Source of the DNA: Promethearchaeati archaeon
Lineage (GTDB): Archaea; Asgardarchaeota; Heimdallarchaeia; JABLTI01
Direction: 5' to 3'
NCBI GenBank assembly: GCA_013166835.1
Contig: JABLTI010000020.1
Coordinates: 1-32,177 of the forward strand
DNA: 32,177 nucleotides
Numbering within the stretch: the first letter of the stretch is position 1; each line of letters opens with the position of its first letter. Under the pieces are notes generated by a model. That model did no database searches, was not told where the DNA came from, and saw only the letters and a program-made list of their open reading frames with translations. Shown piece by piece: positions 23,357-32,177 of the stretch. Both the position numbers and the translations under genes were made by a program.

Positions 23357-23842
23357 TTAAAGATGATATTTCGTTTTTAATTTGTCTATCATTGCAATAA
23401 CATTAGGAATAGCCGCTTCCACCTCTTTTGAAAGTCCAACTCCGAAACCAGCTATATTCTTTACTTGCACACCAATGATCCTTATTTCTTCTGGGAGCTT
23501 AAAGTCCTTTATTGCGAAGACAAGCTTTAAAGCTGTTAATGCATCGAAACCATGTGTAGAACTTAATCCTTTTACTTCTGGAAGATTCTTATCCTTAATT
23601 TGAAATTCAACAATTTCACCTGGTGTAAGGTTTTCAATATCAACTGCATCTATAATAATTACATATTTCCACCCATCAAGAGCTAAAGCAATATCTACTC
23701 CGCCCGTCCCTAAATCAGTAATTTTAATGGTATCAGGAAAAGGGATTTTTTCTAATTCTTGTATAATTCTAATCGCTATTCCATCATCTAAACGAGTTAA
23801 ATTTCCAACACCAATGATGTGTAGATCTTTTCTTTTTGGCAT
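23357..23842 (-). CDS. Hydrogenase maturation protease (HycI/HyaD family)
   Basis: 161 residues, the usual size. These endopeptidases trim the C-terminus of the large subunit of [NiFe] hydrogenases after nickel insertion. The family opening GVGNLTRLDDG is at 11-21, LGTGGVD follows at 44-50, and IIDAVD and STHG supply D65 and H97, which with D20 would form the nickel-sensing site. No hydrogenase gene lies in the window, so its substrate is encoded elsewhere; F420-reducing or group 3/4 hydrogenases are typical in Asgard archaea. It lies 42 bases after the CPBP protease gene on the same strand and may be co-transcribed. Its 3' end faces the small GTPase gene with a 5-base gap. Confidence 0.9.
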   Translation of the reverse strand: MPKRKDLHIIGVGNLTRLDDGIAIRIIQELEKIPFPDTIKITDLGTGGVDIALALDGWKYVIIIDAVDIENLTPGEIVEFQIKDKNLPEVKGLSSTHGFDALTALKLVFAIKDFKLPEEIRIIGVQVKNIAGFGVGLSKEVEAAIPNVIAMIDKLKTKYHL

Positions 23843-23884
23843 TGTAATTCATTCCATTTGATTTGGGATTAAACCTCAATCAGA

Positions 23885-25651
23885 TTATAGGTACGGTGTT
23901 TGTGCTCTTTGTTTTATGTTCCGATTTAGAAAGAAGTTAATAATAACACTAACAATTTTCATTATACCTATAAACATTAATCCCCAAGTTAAGAAATTGG
24001 TAATAGCTGTAAGCCATTCTGTATTTCCAACTTCTACACTTACCACAGCTAATGCAGAGATAACATTGTTTGTTATATGAATAAAGATAGCTGATTCTAT
24101 GCCATATTTTACAAATGCATAGCTAAGAAAGAATCCCGATAAACTTGCTTGCACAATCTTCCAAGCGCCCCAACTACCTGTCCAACCTTCCCAATGAGCA
24201 AACCCGAAAATTAATGATGAAATTCCAATAAAGGACCATTCCACATAACCAATGGTTTTGTATTTACCCCTTATAGCAAGAAAAATATTAGAAACTTTTA
24301 GTCTTTTCTTCTCAACATTTTTTTCTATGGATACAGAATCTGTCATAGCATTTTCTTGAATAATGAAACGGATCAATACAACAAAAATCATCGGAACACC
24401 AATAAGAATAAGTCTAAAGCTAAGTTCTTCAAAAACACCAGCCCAAGCAACAGCGATTATTGAAACAAATGGATCTTCAGCAATCGGTCCAGTATCTCCT
24501 CCTGAAATAAATGGAGTTAATATTAGTATGATAATTATAGAAGAAATCATGGACGCACCTAGTAATTCAATTGATTTTATGAAAGGCATGTTTTTTATTT
24601 GGTAAAAGGCAGTGGGCAGAATCCCTTTCCTCTCTTCTAATGGACTTAGTTTGAGAATGTGAAGTTCTTGTTGTGAACTGGATTTTTCTATGTCAGTATC
24701 TAAGAGTTCGGTAGTATCGTCTTTCTTTTCAGTTCCACCAATTACATCAGGATCAGAACGTTTTCTCTTGAGCAAATATTTCACAAGTGTTGGTAAAGTC
24801 ATGAGTAGAATACAAGAAAAGTAAATGAAGAATAACAAAATGTAGATGTTTGATTTAGTCATATTGATTGGTATGATAAAAATGTAAAACAACCAAAAGT
24901 ATTCATTTATTGATACAATTTCATTTGGATTATAAAAAATCCAACCAAATATAGAGACTATAATTAAAATTGCAACTAGACTTGAGAGTCCAAGAAAGAG
25001 GAATCTTAAAATTTTATAGAGACCATTCCAAGCATCGTTATCTGGTTTATACGTAAGCAAAGAAATTCCTGCAGTCATGAAGATTACTACAGGGAGAAGA
25101 TTCATTCCTATCAATGCACCATAAAGCGCAGCTTTGCTAAGTCCAAAATCTGCAGTTCCTAATAATTCTAAAAAGACATCCGATTCAGTTACAAAGAGGG
25201 TTATAAAGAAAGTTACTAAAGCACCTATACCTAACACTATGAATATAATTCCAAAAACCATAGCAATTGTGTTTCTTGATTCCAATCTTTGTCTTCGTTG
25301 TTGTTCTTTAAGTCTTTCCTGAACATCTTGAGGTAGTTTATGAAGTGGAGTATATACTGATTGTTTATCACTAGCAATTGAAATTGCAGGTGATTGTTGT
25401 GCACGTTGAGTTGATTGCTGAGTCAATCTCATTGGTGAACCACAGTAACCGCAGTAGGAATTATAGATTGGAACCTCTACTCCACATTTACTACAATTTA
25501 CTTTATCTACGAAATGATGACCACAAAAGTTACAAAAAAGGTTTGCTTGAGGATTTTTCTCTCCACAATTTGTACAAATAGTTGACTCTTTGTCAGTTTC
25601 AGTGACATCTTCTTTTTCTTCATTGGGTGAATTATTGTTCTCCTCTTCCAT
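23885..25651 (-). CDS. Zinc-ribbon CPBP (CAAX-type) intramembrane protease
   Basis: 588 residues. Two tandem zinc ribbons occupy the cytosolic N-terminus (C26, C29, C40, C43 and C53, C56, C67, C70). About five membrane segments follow between 128 and 295, then a polar loop to about 350. The CPBP (ABI) domain from about 360 to 580 has all three signatures: E408, E409 and R413 (FEELSFR), F482 and H486 (FGFAH), and H525 with N529 (HITNN). The family includes Rce1 CAAX proteases and bacteriocin-immunity proteins; it uses a Glu/His site within the membrane. The N-terminal ribbon and extra helices are additions to the core. The start is ATG 25651 with GGTGG 8 bases upstream. The substrate is unknown; the adjacent small GTPase lacks a CAAX box. 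Confidence 0.87.
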   Translation of the reverse strand: MEEENNNSPNEEKEDVTETDKESTICTNCGEKNPQANLFCNFCGHHFVDKVNCSKCGVEVPIYNSYCGYCGSPMRLTQQSTQRAQQSPAISIASDKQSVYTPLHKLPQDVQERLKEQQRRQRLESRNTIAMVFGIIFIVLGIGALVTFFITLFVTESDVFLELLGTADFGLSKAALYGALIGMNLLPVVIFMTAGISLLTYKPDNDAWNGLYKILRFLFLGLSSLVAILIIVSIFGWIFYNPNEIVSINEYFWLFYIFIIPINMTKSNIYILLFFIYFSCILLMTLPTLVKYLLKRKRSDPDVIGGTEKKDDTTELLDTDIEKSSSQQELHILKLSPLEERKGILPTAFYQIKNMPFIKSIELLGASMISSIIIILILTPFISGGDTGPIAEDPFVSIIAVAWAGVFEELSFRLILIGVPMIFVVLIRFIIQENAMTDSVSIEKNVEKKRLKVSNIFLAIRGKYKTIGYVEWSFIGISSLIFGFAHWEGWTGSWGAWKIVQASLSGFFLSYAFVKYGIESAIFIHITNNVISALAVVSVEVGNTEWLTAITNFLTWGLMFIGIMKIVSVIINFFLNRNIKQRAQTPYL

Positions 25652-25849
25652 TAATAAACCACCAAATCATTTGAAATTAAATTCACTAATCTATAGTAGT
25701 TATTATTGCTGTTCACATTTTAAACAATTGCATTCTTTTTTTATTGGGTTTTTAATTTAGAGGTTTATTAAGAAATTCCCTTGATGAACAATTAGCAGTT
25801 TGTAAAAGTATAACACAAATCTGAGAATTAAGAAGGTTGTAATGATCAA

Positions 25850-26581
25850 ATGAGTAAAATTTCTGGAATATTACTTGATTTTGACGGTGTTTTATCCTCT
25901 ATTGTCGTGAGATTAGGGTGGCCGTTCTATCATGCATTAAAGAAAGTGAAACCGAATGCAAGAAAAATGGAAATTTTGTACTCTCTTAATGAAATAATGA
26001 ATATGTACTTGAAAGAAGAAAATCGAAATCTATTTTATGTTCCAAAAATGGTAATAAAAATAAGTAGAAATCTTCAACTAAATTATTTTCAAATGTTTAG
26101 ATTTATAGTCTATCTTCTTGTTTTAATAAAGAAAAATAATAATAATATTGCTCCTGAGGATCGAGCAGATGATGTTTTGAAATTTGTTACTAATAATTAC
26201 AAAACAGCTATTGTAACTCATGCTGAAAGAGAGGTTATTCATTCAGCATTTAAGAAATTCAAGTATCTGAAGGATATTGATGTAATAATCACACAACAAG
26301 ATATGAAATACACGAAACCACATCCTGAAGGATTAAATAAAGCAATGAAATCCTTGGGATTAAAACCAGATGAAACTATTTTTGTTGGAGATTTACCACA
26401 TGATATACAAGCAGGAAAAAGAGCAGGAACTTTGACTTGTGCGGTCGTTAATTTCGAAGGAGCTGAGCAAGGTAAAAGAGATGTTCTGAAACGCTTTAAA
26501 CCGGATTTCATAATTAATCATGTAAGAGATTTACCAAAGCTTCTTAGAAAGTTGGAAAAAAAATCTCTGCTTGGTTATTAG
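25850..26581 (+). CDS. HAD-superfamily hydrolase (phosphatase-like)
   Basis: 243 residues. Motif I is DFDGVLS with nucleophile D10 and D12, motif II has T123 in VTHAE, motif III includes K156 in YTKPHPEG, and motif IV is GDLPHD with D181 and D185. The layout, with an alpha-helical cap between motifs I and II, matches phosphoglycolate phosphatase or pyrophosphatase-like subfamilies. The cap (about 20-110) is longer and more basic than usual and contains a hydrophobic stretch (FRFIVYLLVLI) that could touch a membrane or simply be buried. The substrate cannot be read from the sequence. Its stop overlaps that of the convergent histidine kinase by 3-4 bases. Confidence 0.88.
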   Translation: MSKISGILLDFDGVLSSIVVRLGWPFYHALKKVKPNARKMEILYSLNEIMNMYLKEENRNLFYVPKMVIKISRNLQLNYFQMFRFIVYLLVLIKKNNNNIAPEDRADDVLKFVTNNYKTAIVTHAEREVIHSAFKKFKYLKDIDVIITQQDMKYTKPHPEGLNKAMKSLGLKPDETIFVGDLPHDIQAGKRAGTLTCAVVNFEGAEQGKRDVLKRFKPDFIINHVRDLPKLLRKLEKKSLLGY

Positions 26582-28497
26582 CTGGAATCATCTGAAATGA
26601 GTTTTGGTATATCAATAATTATAATCGAGCCTTTTGTTTTATCTTTTTCATCTCGATCTTTAACTGAGATATAACCTTTGAAACTCTCAATTATAGCTTT
26701 AACAAGAGTGAGTCCAAACCCAGAACCATGGATAGTGCCTTTACTTCTTGCATATCTATCGAAAAGGAATTTTTTCATTTCCTCTCCAATTCCTGGACCT
26801 TGATCCATGAATTCAATTCGCCAATATCCATCAAAATCATCAGATGTAGATATATTGATTTCAATTATAATCTCATCACTTCGATCATACATGACAGCAT
26901 TATCTAAAATATTGAAAAATGCGTCTTTTAACAATTCATTTCCTAAAGTGAAATATTTCTTTGTTTTCAAATTATGATTTATAGTTATCACTCGTGGTTC
27001 GAATTTATCCAAAAGTGCTTCTTTTGCTTTTTCTAAAGCAATATTAATATCATAAGGAGTGTAATCATATCCTTTCCTTTTGATTTTGAAAAATTTGTCC
27101 ATATTTGCTATTAACTCACCAATACGCAAAATTTCAATTCGACTTTTTCTTTGTTTAATGATTGAATCTGTAGGATTTGATTCAACTTTTAGCAATGACA
27201 AATCTATTTGCGACAATGCATCTTGGCAGAGATTCAAAACATCATGAAATAATAAATCACTGTAAAATTCTAGTTCACCTTTTTCTTCTCGAAGAGAATT
27301 TACTAATTGTCTCAAGTCACTTACAGGATCTAAAACCAAAATGAAGCCAGCTTTTTCTTCAAAAGAGATTGGAGAAATTTGCACTCTGAAAGGTAAAGGC
27401 ATTCGATCTTTTCTTATGCAAGTTATTTCTCCTACATAATTTTTCCTAGTAATGTAAATCTTATTCATTTCACTAAGAAGCTCTTTAGCTGCATCCTTAG
27501 TTTGGAATAATAAGCTAATATCTTCTCCTGTTAACGTTTCCACAGAATATTGGAGAATTCTTTCAACGGCATTATTTATCCAAGTTATCTTCTGATTGAC
27601 TACATTCATTATTATTGATTCACTATTATTCATAATTGATTTGAAGAAATCAATAGCATTTACAGATGTTTCAGAGCTTTCAGGTACATGTTGTCTAAAA
27701 AATAAAAGAATTCCTTTTGATAAATCATTTCTATCAATAGCATTTCCATGTATTCTCACAGATATTTCTACATCATTTTTTGATTTTAGAATACCCTGAT
27801 AAAATAGCTCGCCCTTACTCTTCAAATCTCTATTACATGCAAGCAGAAATTTAGCATAGTCATCTTGATTTCTAAATAAAAATTCTAAGGAGTGATTTTT
27901 CACTTCATTGTGTTTATAATCGAAAAACTTTTGCCAATTCTGAGAAGTCCAATAAATCTGATTGTTTTTCATGAATACTACTGGTGTTTTGATTACATTT
28001 ATCATGATTTCAAAATCGCGATCTTCCGAGATAGCTTTGATTGGCATGAGTTCCTCTGTGATATCAAATTCAACTAATAAATAACCAATATGTTTCTTAG
28101 ATTCTGACTCTAGAAACTTTTGAGAGATACCTCGTATCCAACGCATTTCCCCAGAGGGCTTAAAAATACGATACATAATAGGAATAGAATAACCATCATG
28201 TTTAAACTTAGAGAAATTTTCTTTAACTAAGATACGGTCATCAGGATGAATATAGCCGTAGGTTGTTAGGAGCTGAAAATCTTCAAAAGAATAACCTATG
28301 ACCTTCTCTGAATTTTGAGTAGTATAAAGTAATTCATCGTTTAAATCAATAAGAGAAATTCTGATGTTAATTAGATCTTCAAACATACTTGCCCACATTA
28401 CAACATCATGTTCATCTAGAATGTCTGTATATTTGGTGATCTTCTTTGATTTGGAAGAAATCTTCTCTCCAGCTGGTTCTTCTCTGTTAATACGCAT
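26578..28497 (-). CDS. PAS-domain sensor histidine kinase
   Basis: 639 residues, no membrane helices, so a soluble sensor. Three PAS-type domains can be traced: about 35-150 (with a PAC-like end, MRWIRGI ... LVEFDIT), about 160-270 and about 285-395. The dimerisation/phosphoacceptor helix has H418 in FHDVLN. The ATPase domain shows the N box (NILDNAV, N529 and N533), G1 DQGPGIG at 565-571 and G2 GSGFGL at 591-596. All kinase residues are intact. PAS ligands are unknown; no haem or flavin motif is clear. No response regulator lies in this window. The start is ATG 28497 with a GGAT 11 bases upstream and a TATA-like element at 28539-28546. Confidence 0.93.
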   Translation of the reverse strand: MRINREEPAGEKISSKSKKITKYTDILDEHDVVMWASMFEDLINIRISLIDLNDELLYTTQNSEKVIGYSFEDFQLLTTYGYIHPDDRILVKENFSKFKHDGYSIPIMYRIFKPSGEMRWIRGISQKFLESESKKHIGYLLVEFDITEELMPIKAISEDRDFEIMINVIKTPVVFMKNNQIYWTSQNWQKFFDYKHNEVKNHSLEFLFRNQDDYAKFLLACNRDLKSKGELFYQGILKSKNDVEISVRIHGNAIDRNDLSKGILLFFRQHVPESSETSVNAIDFFKSIMNNSESIIMNVVNQKITWINNAVERILQYSVETLTGEDISLLFQTKDAAKELLSEMNKIYITRKNYVGEITCIRKDRMPLPFRVQISPISFEEKAGFILVLDPVSDLRQLVNSLREEKGELEFYSDLLFHDVLNLCQDALSQIDLSLLKVESNPTDSIIKQRKSRIEILRIGELIANMDKFFKIKRKGYDYTPYDINIALEKAKEALLDKFEPRVITINHNLKTKKYFTLGNELLKDAFFNILDNAVMYDRSDEIIIEINISTSDDFDGYWRIEFMDQGPGIGEEMKKFLFDRYARSKGTIHGSGFGLTLVKAIIESFKGYISVKDRDEKDKTKGSIIIIDIPKLISDDSS

Positions 28498-28538
28498 CAG
28501 AAGTACAAATCCGTAAACTACTTTGTATTTACAATTAA

Positions 28539-28546
28539 TATATTTA
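28539..28546 (-). promoter_or_regulatory. Candidate TATA box for the histidine kinase gene
   Basis: On the minus strand this reads AAATATAT, within TTAAATATATTAA. It lies about 45 bases before the ATG at 28497, implying a leader of about 20 bases. Confidence 0.35.
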
Positions 28547-28623
28547 ATTATAATGACTCACAAAAATCTTGAAATTAAATAAATCAAGTATTCAGCTATA
28601 TTAAAAAAGAATGACTATGTATA

Positions 28624-28633
28624 ACTATAAAGG
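28624..28633 (+). promoter_or_regulatory. Candidate TATA box for the ABC operon
   Basis: ACTATAAAGG lies about 55 bases before the ATG at 28685 and would start transcription near 28655, leaving a short leader with the GGAGTG ribosome binding site at 28673-28678. Confidence 0.4.
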
Positions 28634-28684
28634 TTGTACGGTTAATTTATTGTTTGGAAAAAAACCGAAACCGGAGTGTCGACG

Positions 28685-29857
28685 ATGGGTACCAATAAGG
28701 AGATTCTATTTGTAGACGGTATTTCTAAGATTTTCGGTAAAGCAGGCGCTGCTCAAAGTGTTGTTGCTTTAGATAACATTTCTTTCTCACTAACTCCTGG
28801 TGCGAATTCCATTCTTGGTCCAAATGGAGCAGGAAAAAGTACTCTGATTAAGATTTTACTTGGTTTTCTTAAAACAGATAATGGAACAGCACAAGTACTT
28901 GGTTATGATATATTTAAAGAAGGAAAAAAAATAAGAGAAATTGTTGGCTACATGCCAGAAACCCACACTTTGATACCAGGTGTAAATGCAATCAAACAAG
29001 TTTCTCTTTTAGGAAGGATTGCAGGTCTACCTAAAGCCGAAGCTATGCAGAGAGCCCATGAGACTTTACAGTATGTTGGTCTTGATGAAGCTCGGTATAG
29101 AAAAGTTGATGAATTTTCGACTGGGATGCTTCAAAGATTGAAGCTGGCTCAATCAATTGTAAATGATCCAGAATTAGTGATTCTTGATGAACCTACAAAT
29201 GGTTTAGATCCAAAGGGGAGATTAGATATGATTGCTTTAATTCGTGAAATCAGTAACGAACACGCAATCAATATTATTGTCTCTTCTCATCTTCTCCCTG
29301 ATGTTGAAGCAACTTGTGATTACGCAACTATACTTAATCTTGGGAAAGTAGTTGCTCAAGGGGGAATTACAGAGCTTACTGGACAAGAAGCGATAAGTCA
29401 AGAACAGAGAATAATGAATGTCCGAATTAAAGGTGATATGAATGATTTTCTTGTCGGATTAAAAGACAATGGGTTAGCATTTCAAGTTGTTGAAAAAATA
29501 ATCCAGATTCCTTTCCTTAAAGATGACATTTCCCTAAAGATTTTAGAAATAGCTTACAAAACAAAAGTGCAAATAAGATCTATGACCCCTAGAAAAGCTA
29601 TATTAGAAGATGTCTTTGTCCATAAAATTGAAGATGTTCAAGTAATAAAAGAAGAAAGCAAAATTCTGAATACAGAAAGTGAAATGAAAATCACTTCTTC
29701 CGAACTAGAAAATCTAATTCCTTTTGTAAATCCTGAAGAAGAACAGAGACCTCTGGTGAAAATTGAAGACAAATACGTTCGGAAAAAGGATTTTGATGAA
29801 GCTGTGAAGAAATTACAAAAGAAAATTAAGAAAAATCGTGGAGAAGAAGAAAAATGA
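28685..29857 (+). CDS. ABC transporter ATP-binding protein (ABC-2 type, first of operon)
   Basis: 390 residues. The nucleotide-binding domain has Walker A GPNGAGKST at 45-53, a signature FSTGM at 144-148, Walker B LVILDE at 164-169 and the H-loop H202. This resembles the NatA/GldA/CcmA-type ATPases that serve ABC-2 permeases. Beyond the usual end (about 310), an acidic linker leads to a charged helix (KKDFDEAVKKLQKKIKK) of about 80 residues in total, which may contact partners. ATG 28685 is preferred over the GTG at 28676 because GGAGTG is placed correctly for it. It overlaps the permease gene by 4 bases (ATGA), indicating translational coupling. Confidence 0.92.
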   Translation: MGTNKEILFVDGISKIFGKAGAAQSVVALDNISFSLTPGANSILGPNGAGKSTLIKILLGFLKTDNGTAQVLGYDIFKEGKKIREIVGYMPETHTLIPGVNAIKQVSLLGRIAGLPKAEAMQRAHETLQYVGLDEARYRKVDEFSTGMLQRLKLAQSIVNDPELVILDEPTNGLDPKGRLDMIALIREISNEHAINIIVSSHLLPDVEATCDYATILNLGKVVAQGGITELTGQEAISQEQRIMNVRIKGDMNDFLVGLKDNGLAFQVVEKIIQIPFLKDDISLKILEIAYKTKVQIRSMTPRKAILEDVFVHKIEDVQVIKEESKILNTESEMKITSSELENLIPFVNPEEEQRPLVKIEDKYVRKKDFDEAVKKLQKKIKKNRGEEEK

Positions 29858-30765
29858 GTGTCTTTGATCGTAGTTACAGAAGGTATAGCGGAGAGCTAAA
29901 AGGAAGATGGGCGAGAATTTGGGCCATTGCAACAACCACTTTTCGTGTTCAATTCTCTGGTAAAAAAATCATCTTCTTACTTATTCTATGCAATTTACCT
30001 GTGATATCATTCACATTAATGATTACATTTATGGCAATATTTTCCCCGGCAATGGTCACATCGTTTATTTTAGATATTTTTGGAACTGTAGATGTTGCTA
30101 TGTATACGGTTATTAATTTCACATTTAATCCAGGACTAATCTTCTTACCGATAGTTTTTGTTTGTGCGTTAAATGCTGGAACTATTGCTAATGATAAGAA
30201 ACACAATAGTTTAGCACTTTATATGGCAAAACCAATTGATAGAATTGATTATATCATAGGAAAAGCATTATCGATTTATATGGTATCATCGTTTGTTACA
30301 TTAATACCATGGATAGTCTTTTTGATTGCATTCACACTACTAATGGGAATTAGCGGATCACAATTCATAGATACTCTCTGGGTCTACCTATCAACAGCTG
30401 CTTCATCATTATTAGTAATCCTCTTTCTTGGTTCGATAGTTCTAATGTTTTCTGCAATGAGTAATCAAAGTGTACTAGCAGGAATCCTATCAATATTGGT
30501 TTTGTTTTTACCATCACTTATTACAGGTGTAATTGCAAGTGTGCCTGAACTAAGTGTTGATTGGCTCAACTATTTCTCAATTTCAGCTTTGCTGACGTCC
30601 TCAATTCATGTAATCTTCGGATTGCCGGAATTTGATGCATCATTCTTTGGAGAATTCTTTACAAGTAGTATTCGGGGAAGCATAGCAATAATAGTTGTTC
30701 TCGGGATAATAATAGTGACTATTCTCTTAACCATCAATCAACTCTACAGGGAGGAAATCCATTAA
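29854..30765 (+). CDS. ABC-2 type permease (first)
   Basis: 303 residues with about six membrane helices: about 35-65, 95-110, 137-163, 178-205, 212-233 and 275-295. The basic amphipathic start (RWARIWAIATTTFRVQFSGKK) and the motif NDKKHNSLALYMAKPIDR after the second helix are typical of ABC-2/NosY-like permeases. It pairs with the ATPase encoded just upstream (4-base overlap), and its stop overlaps the next ATG by one base. Substrate unknown. The family exports lipids, polysaccharides, drugs or peptides, and the neighbourhood gives no firm clue. Confidence 0.9.
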   Translation: MSVFDRSYRRYSGELKGRWARIWAIATTTFRVQFSGKKIIFLLILCNLPVISFTLMITFMAIFSPAMVTSFILDIFGTVDVAMYTVINFTFNPGLIFLPIVFVCALNAGTIANDKKHNSLALYMAKPIDRIDYIIGKALSIYMVSSFVTLIPWIVFLIAFTLLMGISGSQFIDTLWVYLSTAASSLLVILFLGSIVLMFSAMSNQSVLAGILSILVLFLPSLITGVIASVPELSVDWLNYFSISALLTSSIHVIFGLPEFDASFFGEFFTSSIRGSIAIIVVLGIIIVTILLTINQLYREEIH

Positions 30766-31703
30766 TGAAAAGTTACTTCATAGAAACTTATGATCTGAAC
30801 AAATGGTACAAAGAAGTAATGGCTTTGAATAAAATATCTGTAAAAATCGACAGAGGAATAGTTGGACTTCTTGGACCGAATGGTGCTGGAAAATCAACTT
30901 TTCTGAACATCGCTACAGCTCAACTTAGACAAAGCTCAGGGGAAATCTTTGTTGAGGGACATGAAGTTTGGAATAATTCCGAAATTTTGAAGAAAATTGG
31001 TTTTTGCCCAGAACAAGAAAAGCTTTTGGAATGGATGACTGGTCGCAAATTCGTTAGGGAATTGGCAAGATTAAGTGGGATTCCAAGAGAACAAGCTGAG
31101 AAAGCAGCTAGAGATGCTATTGAAATTGTAGGATTAACAGGAAGTATGGATCGTGCAATTAAGGGTTACTCAAAAGGTATGAGACAAAGGATTAAAATTG
31201 CTCAAGCAATTGTTCATGATCCTGATATATTATTTTTAGATGAACCTTTACAATCAACAGATCCAATTGTAAGAAGAGATTTGGTGAAGCTAATTCAAGC
31301 ATTAAGTAGGGATCATGGAAAGGATATCTTAATCTCGAGCCATATTCTACATGAAGTTGAGAGAGTAACCTCGAATATCCTTTTAATTTTCGCAGGTAGA
31401 GCAATAGCACAAGGAGATATTAGTAATATCAGGGATTTGATGGATAAATATCCCCACACAATTCGCATTCGTACAAAAGATAGGAAAAAACTGGCAACTT
31501 TATTGTTAGATTATGATTTTGTTCAGAACATCGAAATGGATGTTCTAAATGATGATTATATCGATATCCGGACAGCAGATCCAGATAAATTCTATTGCTT
31601 AATACCAGAAATCGCCATTGAATCGAAACTTGAAATTTATGAGATGACCAGTCCAGATGCAGGATTGGAAGCAGTCTTTGAATATCTTACAAGAGGTTGG
31701 TAG
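30765..31703 (+). CDS. ABC transporter ATP-binding protein (second)
   Basis: 312 residues. Walker A GPNGAGKST is at 37-45, the signature YSKGM at 135-139, Walker B ending in D159-E160, and H193 in the H-loop. The D-loop region reads LQSTDP where related proteins usually have a GLDP-like sequence, a mild departure that might affect coupling between the two ATP sites. A C-terminal regulatory region of about 90 residues follows (IRIRTKDRKKL onward). A GGGAGG site lies about 10 bases before the ATG, inside the upstream permease gene. It may pair with the first ATPase as a heterodimer or serve the second permease. Confidence 0.92.
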   Translation: MKSYFIETYDLNKWYKEVMALNKISVKIDRGIVGLLGPNGAGKSTFLNIATAQLRQSSGEIFVEGHEVWNNSEILKKIGFCPEQEKLLEWMTGRKFVRELARLSGIPREQAEKAARDAIEIVGLTGSMDRAIKGYSKGMRQRIKIAQAIVHDPDILFLDEPLQSTDPIVRRDLVKLIQALSRDHGKDILISSHILHEVERVTSNILLIFAGRAIAQGDISNIRDLMDKYPHTIRIRTKDRKKLATLLLDYDFVQNIEMDVLNDDYIDIRTADPDKFYCLIPEIAIESKLEIYEMTSPDAGLEAVFEYLTRGW

Positions 31704-31714
31704 GAGGAAACAAA

Positions 31715-32177
31715 ATGGAAGAAATTTATACTGATTTAACCCAATATGAGAAAAAACACAAGTGGTCAAATAGATTTGGTTCATTGTATAAATTATACAT
31801 GAGTAAGCTTTGGTCAACCTTAATTCGAGACAAGAAAACTTGGATTTTTAATATGCTTGTACTTTCACCAATTATTGCAGGACCCATAATTGCTTTAGCA
31901 GCGCAATATATTGATGCTGATGATTATTTCAAACTATATTCAGATATCATGTTCATGGGGTATTTTGGGATAATTATTCCTTTGTTTACTATGTATATAG
32001 CTTCGATGATGTTTAATGATGAGATAGGTGATAAATCTATAACTTACTTGACTTCAAGACCAATAAATAGATTCGAACTTGTAATTGTGAAATATATTAG
32101 TTACTTGTCTATAGTCCCAATCTTTACTGTTATTGCTACGGGTCTGAATTACTTATCATTTAGTATATTCGGAGGAT
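31715..32177 (+). CDS. ABC-2 type permease (second, partial, 5' part only)
   Basis: Open from ATG 31715 to the window edge, 154 codons. The ATG has an ideal AGGAGG site 7 bases upstream, directly after the second ATPase stop. The protein starts with a cytosolic helix (LYKLYMSKLWSTLIRDKKTW), then a membrane helix (IFNMLVLSPIIAGPIIAL), a second (MGYFGIIIPLFTMYIA), and the ABC-2 motif NDEIGDKSITYLTSRPINR, then a third helix. The same motif layout occurs in the first permease (NDKKHNSLALYMAKPIDR), so the two are homologous. The operon order ATPase-permease-ATPase-permease suggests a heteromeric exporter or two related ones. Confidence 0.88.
   Translation, partial: MEEIYTDLTQYEKKHKWSNRFGSLYKLYMSKLWSTLIRDKKTWIFNMLVLSPIIAGPIIALAAQYIDADDYFKLYSDIMFMGYFGIIIPLFTMYIASMMFNDEIGDKSITYLTSRPINRFELVIVKYISYLSIVPIFTVIATGLNYLSFSIFGG

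Overview
The window is AT-rich, gene-dense DNA from an archaeon, most likely an Asgard (Promethearchaeota) lineage. The archaeal signs are TATA-like boxes about 25 bases before expected transcript starts, GGAG/GGTG ribosome binding sites, T-rich ends after genes, and an archaeosortase with DUF1616-type partners. The Asgard assignment rests mainly on a cluster of eukaryote-like small GTPases (one Arf-like and one Ras/Rag-like, plus a divergent one) beside longin/roadblock-like proteins. It is inferred from gene content, not from a marker gene. I see no rRNA, tRNA, CRISPR array or insertion sequence.

Layout. 1-1571 (minus, cut by the window edge): exported protein with a CBM9/DOMON-like domain and FG-GAP-like repeats. 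1843-3999: large unrecognised helical protein. 4335-8556: sulfate activation (ATP sulfurylase, APS kinase) followed by two paralogous PAPS-dependent sulfotransferases. 8571-11322 (minus): S9 family peptidase and a HEAT-repeat protein. 11536-14399: exported beta-propeller protein with calcium-binding repeats, a zinc-ribbon membrane protein and a small Cys-rich protein. 14368-18139 (minus): a winged-helix regulator, an archaeosortase that appears to contain two tandem copies of its own domain, a DUF1616-like membrane protein, a small membrane protein with an apparent homopolymer frameshift, and a protein resembling the missing C-terminal half of DUF1616. 18296-19399: GalT-like protein. 19644-23351: four genes in one direction, namely two colinear GTPases each with a C-terminal roadblock/longin-like domain, a stand-alone longin-like protein and a small Ras/Rag-like GTPase. 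23357-25651 (minus): hydrogenase-maturation-type protease and a zinc-ribbon CPBP intramembrane protease. 25850-28497: HAD phosphatase facing a PAS histidine kinase. 28685-end: ABC operon of ATPase, permease, ATPase, permease.

Two themes stand out. The first is cell-surface construction: sulfation, archaeosortase processing and several exported proteins. The second is the GTPase cluster, whose architecture (G domain plus C-terminal roadblock-like domain, as a tandem unequal pair) resembles eukaryotic Rag/Gtr GTPases. The strongest candidates for something undescribed are the duplicated archaeosortase with its split DUF1616 operon, and the Rag-like GTPase/longin cluster.
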